A DNA stretch of 64,000 nt from Macrolepiota albuminosa. Lineage: Eukaryota; Basidiomycota; Agaricomycetes; Agaricales; Agaricaceae. The notes beneath the pieces were generated by a model, which was not told the origin of the DNA, did not search any database, and saw only the letters and a list, made by a program, of their open reading frames with translations. The stretch is from NCBI GenBank assembly GCA_027475525.1, contig JAMWFC010000037.1, positions 749,419 through 813,418 on the forward strand. The letters run 5' to 3'. Below, in pieces: positions 58,680-64,000 of this stretch. Position 1 is the stretch's first letter. Each line of letters opens with the position of its first letter. A program made the position numbers and the translations under genes.

Positions 58680-60235
58680 ATGTCTAATACACTCTGGACT
58701 ATCCCCGTTCAGGTCTCTGGAAAAATCGTATGTTCAGCTTTCTCTTTATTCGTTGAATTAGTCTCGTTAAAGTCTTGTCGATGTACTAGATTCGCGCCGT
58801 TGCTGCTGTCGGCGGTGTTCCGCTCGAGCTTCCTGCTCAATACGAGCACTACGTCGACAACAAGAAGCCTGAATTCCTCGAAAAATTCCCTCATGGAAAG
58901 ATCCCTGCTTTGGAGATGGCCGATGGTTTCAAGATCTTTGAGAGTGTCCCCATCGCTCGCTACGGTGAGACCAATCTTTTTTATCTTATCGATCGATGCT
59001 GTCGTCCTGATACAAAATTTTTCCTAGTTGCTGGACTCGCTCCCAATGCAGGACTTCTCGGTTCTGATTCCAAGAGTGCCGCCTTGATTGAACAATGGGT
59101 TCACCTCGCTGAATGCGAGGTTGATCTCTACACCTCACTAATCCGTGGTTTGGTTTCCGGTGGCGTTGTCCCCTACAACAAGCCCGTACGTGTTCACATT
59201 CGCTTTCTTATCCTTGATTTTCACATTAAATTCTTCGTCCAGATCCACAATACATTCACTGAACGCCAATTGCGTGCGCTCAAGACCCTTAATGCCCACC
59301 TTGCCACCCGCACCTTCTTCGTCGGCGAGCGCATCACCCTCGCTGATATTTACGTCGCTGGTGTCCTCCATCGTGCAGTTGAAGTCACTCTCGATGCTTC
59401 CGTTCGCCCCGAGCTCACCCATCTCATCCGCCACCTCGAGACCGTTGTCAACCAGCCCCAGATCAAAGACATCTTTGGCCCCATCAACTATATTGAGAAG
59501 GCCCTCCAATACGTTCCTCCCGCCAAGGAGAAGAAGGAGGCCAAGCCTGCTGCCGCGCCTGCCCCCAAGGCAGAGAAGAAGCCCAAGGAGAAAGAGGCTG
59601 ATGAGGAAGAGCCCGATGTGCCCCCCGAGCCTAAAGTCAAGAACCCTCTCGATGATCTGCCCAAATCCACCTTCAACCTCGAGGACTGGAAACGCCAGTA
59701 CTCCAACAACGAAACTCGCGGCGCTGGTGGCGCTATTGAGTGGTTCTATAAGAAGTATGTACATCCAAGTTTGATTCATTCCCATCTTTGTGTCTCATGC
59801 CCCATCCCAGCTTCGACGCTGCAGGCTTCTCCGTCTGGCGTGTAGACTTCAAGTACAACGAGGAACTTAGCCAGATCTTCATGTCCTCGAACCAGATCGG
59901 CGGTTTCTTCAACCGTCTCGAGGCTTCTCGCAAGTACCTCTTCGGCTCCGTCGGTGTCCTTGGTACGGCCAACAACTCCGTTATCACCGGTGCCCTCATC
60001 CTCCGTGGTCTGGACGCCCAGCCCGTCGTCGACGTTGCTCCTGATTGGGAGTCGTACTCGTACAAGAAGCTCGATCTCTCCAACGAGGAGGACAAGGCGT
60101 TCTTCGAGGCTGCGCTCGCCTGGGATCTCGAGATCGACGGAAAGAAGTGGGCTGATGGCAAGAACGTGAGTTATTCTTCTGCCTTTCCTGCGTATCCACC
60201 ACATACTAAAAATGTTCCTTGTCCAGTTCAAGTAA
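58680..60235 (+). CDS. Elongation factor 1B gamma subunit, copy 2
   Basis: Exons 58680-58727, 58790-58964, 59028-59185, 59243-59754, 59811-60165 and 60227-60235 give 418 residues, with every intron at the same position and phase as in copy 1. The GST-like part has diverged clearly (IRAVAAVGGVPLELPAQYEH against ILAVSALAGIPIQPPAHYEH). The C-terminal domain is nearly identical, even at silent sites. The linker is slightly longer (PAAAPAPKAEKK). The second copy starts 3.3 kb after the end of the first, in the same direction, with gene D in between. The in-frame third intron (57 bases) could be read through without a stop, which is chance. Confidence 0.97.
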
Positions 60236-60458
60236 ACATAGCTCGCTGACTCTTCTTTCTGCATGCATCTATTTGAAGTCTTGTAACTTACCATTCACAC
60301 TCACACCTTTCCTCTGGTTGTTGTATTACTCGACTTTATGTCGTTGAAAGGCCGATATAAAGAATAAAAAAATTGTTGAATTCTCATCATGCCAGGCATG
60401 CATAGGGTTCTGGCATCTTAACATACCCAAGCGGCCAATGCTGATTTGATCAAGCGTA

Positions 60459-62408
60459 TTATTCTTTCAAGCTATTGACCTTCTCACTTCCCCATCTCAC
60501 AAACACTGACACACCCGCCGAGATAAGGACAGACCAATCGAATACAGTACCGAACACCTCAAACTGTGGGATGGTAGAGAAAAGGTTGGCCTCCGCATCG
60601 AGTGCGGGTGGGAACGAGTTGCGCAGCTGCACAATCGTGGACAGAAGGTAGATGCCCTATAGAGTTCATATTTTTTAAGAAAAAAATGAAATTTAATGAG
60701 TGCGGAGGAGCGTACCATGAGCTGGGCGAGAAGGAGCATCATAAGTGACGCGCCGAGGTTTCTACTCGTTACGCGAAGGGCCTATGGCAAGGTAAGACGT
60801 CTGAGACAAAAGAGCTCTGAGCACAAAAAGGACACAGACCCTCGTGGCACCCCTCAACACTCTACGAACACTTGTTAGGACGATGAGCCCCACGAGCGCC
60901 AGACTAAGCTGTCGTGCTAACGAGGCGATAGCGACGTTATCGGGGTATGACACAAAGGCTAGGACATCGACGAGCATGTCGGCGATCAGGTCGGTCTGTG
61001 ACCGTGAGGACTCGCGTGAGGGAGGACGGACGACATTGATCAGGCACTGACGGACGTAAGTTGCGCTTGTGAGAGTCATATTGAGAGTGTGTGAGTATGA
61101 AACCTACGCTGAGGATGCGGACAACACAGTATATTGCAAAGAGCAGACCGCCAAAGTTGATAATTCGGCCGCGGAGGGTGCGAGAGTAGATTGCTGTCTG
61201 CTTACGCGTCCTTAATGACTCGAGATTCACGCTCAAATGGTTTTCAAAGGCTTCTAGTCCACGTAATTCTTGAGTTACTGTACCATTGATTATCAAACCT
61301 GTCAGCAATGGAGAGTACGCGCGACCTCGGGGACACGCACGATCATCATCACGAAAATTACTTATTCGTGAAAACCAGCTTGTGTTTGCTTCTGGCGTGT
61401 TCGCCCGCTGTTGTGCAAGAGCTCGCCGATCACGAAGATCGTTACGCACACTCTGAAGTGTATGTTCGGCCACTGTGATATCGTTATCTGTCGGCTCACC
61501 CCTGACGATACACGTAAGTGATAAATATGATGTGCTGGAGGAACCGATTACTGTTTAGATTTGCGAGGAAGGTAAGTCCAAGAGTGACTGATGGCTCCAA
61601 AACCTGAGAGTAAACCAAGTATGGCAGTTCCAACAACAATGAGGCGAGCGAGACACGCAGTGAAATTGTCTGATAAGGCTAGGGCAGGTGGAAGGGGTAT
61701 CTTGGAGAGTACGAATAGGTATAGCCCAACAGGAATCAGGCTGAACAGAATCCTGGGGCCGAGTAGGAATGAATTGCCTGAAAAGGAGTCATTAAGATGT
61801 TGTATACGTGTAGAGAATTGACGCACGTCTGGCAAATGCAGACTCGGATCCGACAGCGATGAGAAGACTTACAGCGAGAGGTACGAGGGCAAGAATAATC
61901 GACATGACGAAAACAAGTGAGAATCTCCAGCTTAGGTTACGAGTCCTAAAATCATGAATGGGTGTTAAAACCGAGTATTTCAAAAAATGGGATCACGAAC
62001 GAAGGCGAGAAGACGTTGAGGCCTTGCAGCATCAGGACGAAGAACATCATGCTGCTCTCCGTGAAAATGAATGAGAAAACGCTACGGGCAATTGTGGAGT
62101 GAAAAGACTTGGATCTTAAGTATTGTGTAGTCTTTCCAGATTTGCACTGAGAGACAGGTGGTGGGAGCGCATTGAGCTCTATTCCAGCATCCTGCGCAGT
62201 ATTTGGTGTGTTCGGCGGCGTAAGGTCCGCCGCAGGGTTAGAAGAAAGATTACGCAAGTCGGAATAGAGGCTCCTAAGAAGATATTTTCTGCAACTCATA
62301 AACAGAAGAACCCTATTACCCATCCATGAGAGAAGCACGCATGGTGAAGCTCTGGGAAACTCACCGCGGTGCAACCAAGAATGCAAATTCAGAAAATAAC
62401 ATATTCAT
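60459..62408 (-). CDS. Golgi pH regulator (GPHR) family membrane protein
   Basis: About nine exons from the ATG at 62408. Exons 62408-62365, 62312-62001 and 61945-61827 are frame-checked. Landmarks are LLFMSCRKYLLRSLYSDLR, SFIFTESSMMFFVLMLQGL and ILGLLSGFGAISHSWTYLP, the loop motif ELRGLEAFENHLSVNLESL, RGRIINFGGLLFAIYCVVRI, and a C-terminus with LMMLLLAQLMGIYLLSTIV. About 515 residues are predicted, with around nine membrane helices. Animal GPHR is a Golgi anion channel needed for lumen acidification; plant relatives were described as GTG proteins. An upstream in-frame start at 62555 is possible but would add 49 residues without family similarity. It converges with eEF1B-gamma copy 2, with about 220 bases between the stops. 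Confidence 0.9.
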
Positions 62409-62993
62409 TGCGGCTTCAGAGCGTAGTGGGGAGGAATAGAGTAGTACACTGTCAACAATTCCATGCGACCGATTTGTGGCGAAATATTTCTCGAAACCGT
62501 GCCAGTCAAAGCACTGCTTGATGATTGTCAGCAATGTAGCCACAAGGTTATACATAGGCTCTCACAAGTTAGCTCATACAGGCAGCGTAGTGTTCGGAAT
62601 TATTGCAAATACGAATAGTGTATTTTATACATAGGCTCTCACAAGTTAGCTCATACAGGCAGCGTAGTGTTCGGAATTATTGCAAATACGAATAGTGTAT
62701 TGGAATAGTCGAGATGAGAACCCAGGACAGTTTCACGTGGTCATTATCTTATCTGATAATGTAAACAACCCAATCTCATCCACTGCGTGTATAGCGTAGA
62801 GGCAAACCTGTATCAACCAGTAGGATATGTCAAGCGTAAGAAGGAACTCGAGGGAACTCGTAGCCGAAGCTGTCACTCCTTTCTTTGGGTTTTAAAGGTG
62901 GTTGTATACTCCTGAGCGTTAACAACAATAAATATGTGTGAAGCTGGCTTAAATTACAAAGATAATTTGAGTCCGTCGGACGATGACAGTATC
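62409..62993. other. Upstream region of GPHR with a 77-base tandem duplication
   Basis: Bases 62548-62624 recur perfectly at 62625-62701 (site 7). It lies 140-290 bases upstream of the GPHR start, so it would duplicate promoter sequence if real. The rest is the gap to the stop of the AKR1 gene and holds no other gene that I recognise. Confidence 0.85.
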
Positions 62994-64000
62994 CTATACC
63001 GAGCTAACGGGCTCATACCCTGCCCGACTCCCACTCGCCCTACCCAGTCCAAAGCCCATGAACAGGCTCTTCCTGTGGCCCTTCCTCCCCCCTTGTGAGC
63101 CCAACCCTTCATCCTCATCTTCTTGCTCTCTCCTCCTCTTCGCCTCACGGAAACCCTCAATCGGCACATCATACAGCTTATCATACTCAACTCCCAACTC
63201 CCTCCCAGCCGTCCAAAAGTCCTTACAATTACCCACAACTCCCAAATCAAACGGATTGCTCGCCTTTCCAGCACGCGCCAGCCCGTCCACCGCCAGTCCT
63301 TACAATTACCCACAACTCCCAAATCAAACGGATTGCTCGCCTTTCCAGCACGCGCCAGCCCGTCCACCGCCTTCCCCTTTGTAACCGATCGAACCCAAGG
63401 AGGTTCATCAAGAACCCGCTTCCGCAGCCAGCACATAGACCTGAATGGCGATGCACCGAATGCCCGTGAGACGTGTCAGATCCAGTAACGAGCGCGGCGT
63501 CCTCTGTGTCCACACCAGGCACGACGGCGTCGCTTGGACTACGATGCTGATGGCGATGCCCCATTTGCCCTGCGAGACTTTGCCCTCCGCGCCCGCCCAT
63601 GTATCCGTACCGGCCAAGGTTGGAAACTTCAAGAGTAGTCATTTGCCGTATGATCTGCCAAAACTGAGAGGCGAGGAGGACGACGGTCCAGGAAAGCTGT
63701 AGAGTTACCCAGGCGGCGACTGAAAAAAGAAAGGTGTCGTATGCCGTTAGGGTACAGAGCTCGGTGGGAAGCACACAAGCTGTGGATGCTGTCGGGGAAT
63801 CGATCTCGAGATTGATGCTTGAGAAGACTATATGAATGATGTGATTAGGAGGAACACCAAATGATGGTGAACAGTACGTACATGCGTAGGTGAGATAGTC
63901 GAACAGTACGATACCAACAACAATGGTGGTGACGAAAATGACGAACTGACGATGGTTGTTCATTCCAACTAAAACCCAATGAGTGGACTGAGATTCAACA
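62994..64000 (-). CDS. Akr1-type palmitoyltransferase, C-terminal part
   Basis: Exon 63968-63882 codes GMNNHRQFVIFVTTIVVGIV, and the exon starting at 63827 runs to the stop at 62994. Landmarks are VTLQLSWTVVLLASQFWQI, the motif QMTTLEVSNLGRYGYMGG, SGFLMNLLGFDR, KAVDGLARAGKASNPFDLG and the end REAKRRREQEDEDEG. They correspond to the last membrane helices and cytoplasmic tail of ankyrin-repeat DHHC enzymes, which attach palmitate to cysteines in Golgi membranes. The ankyrin repeats and DHHC box lie beyond the window. The frame is broken twice: by the 77-base duplication at 63218-63371, and by one missing base near 63385, between GFDR and TKGKAVDG. Confidence 0.88.
63218..63371. repeat. Exact 77-base tandem duplication, site 8
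   Basis: Bases 63218-63294 recur perfectly at 63295-63371 inside the last coding exon of AKR1. Dropping one copy joins GNCKD to FWTAGRELGVEYDKL, as in the family. Confidence 0.97.

Noticed and set aside
1..64000. CRISPR arrays or bacterial-type operons
   Set aside because: Direct repeats found are tandem or LTR-type without regular spacers, and genes contain spliceosomal introns.

Overview
The window looks like nuclear DNA of a mushroom-forming basidiomycete (Agaricomycetes). Host genes carry many short GT-AG introns of about 46-65 bases. Their families fit such a fungus: paired eEF1B-gamma genes, a DUF6534-type membrane protein, an Akr1-type palmitoyltransferase, a Golgi pH regulator, and single-pass Ser/Thr-rich surface proteins. 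The mobile elements also fit: Ty3 chromoviruses, a LINE, and a Ngaro-type tyrosine-recombinase retroelement. All identifications come from reading the sequence; no database search was run.

Layout. Bases 1-507 are the truncated 5' part of a surface-protein gene (copy A). Bases 508-38036 are a nested transposon pile. A very decayed, CpG-poor Ty3 chromovirus lies on the minus strand (508-9497 plus 21156-21834). A much younger member of the same broad family was inserted into it (9503-21150, 176-base LTRs differing at one base, 5-base target duplication ATCAC). Next come another decayed Ty3 element on the plus strand (21835 to about 30650), broken by two reversed solo LTRs, and a LINE on the minus strand (about 30650-38036). 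Both chromoviruses carry a long third ORF downstream of pol, about 1,000 codons in the young copy, for which I recognise no function. This is the most novel coding content here.

Bases 38045-42955 are a large inverted repeat carrying two intact relatives of copy A (B on plus, C on minus), with a SINE-like insertion between them. Bases 43634-47167 are an internally deleted Ngaro-type element with the diagnostic split direct repeats A1-ORFs-B1-A2-B2. Its tyrosine recombinase is still complete and contains one intron.

From about 48.9 kb to the end is ordinary host chromosome: a DUF6534 gene (-), an NmrA-like gene (+), two eEF1B-gamma genes (+) flanking another surface-protein gene (+), a Golgi pH regulator gene (-), and the 3' end of an AKR1 gene (-). 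The eEF1B-gamma pair belongs to translation elongation; GPHR and Akr1 act in the Golgi and endomembrane system.

A cross-cutting observation affects the whole annotation. At eight unrelated places, a stretch of 77 bases is duplicated in tandem with a period of exactly 77. These places lie in old and young transposons, a LINE, intergenic DNA, a promoter and a host exon. Wherever the hit gene is otherwise readable, removing one copy restores its frame. This is best explained as unmerged k=77 contig overlaps of a de Bruijn assembly, so several frame breaks are probably artefacts.
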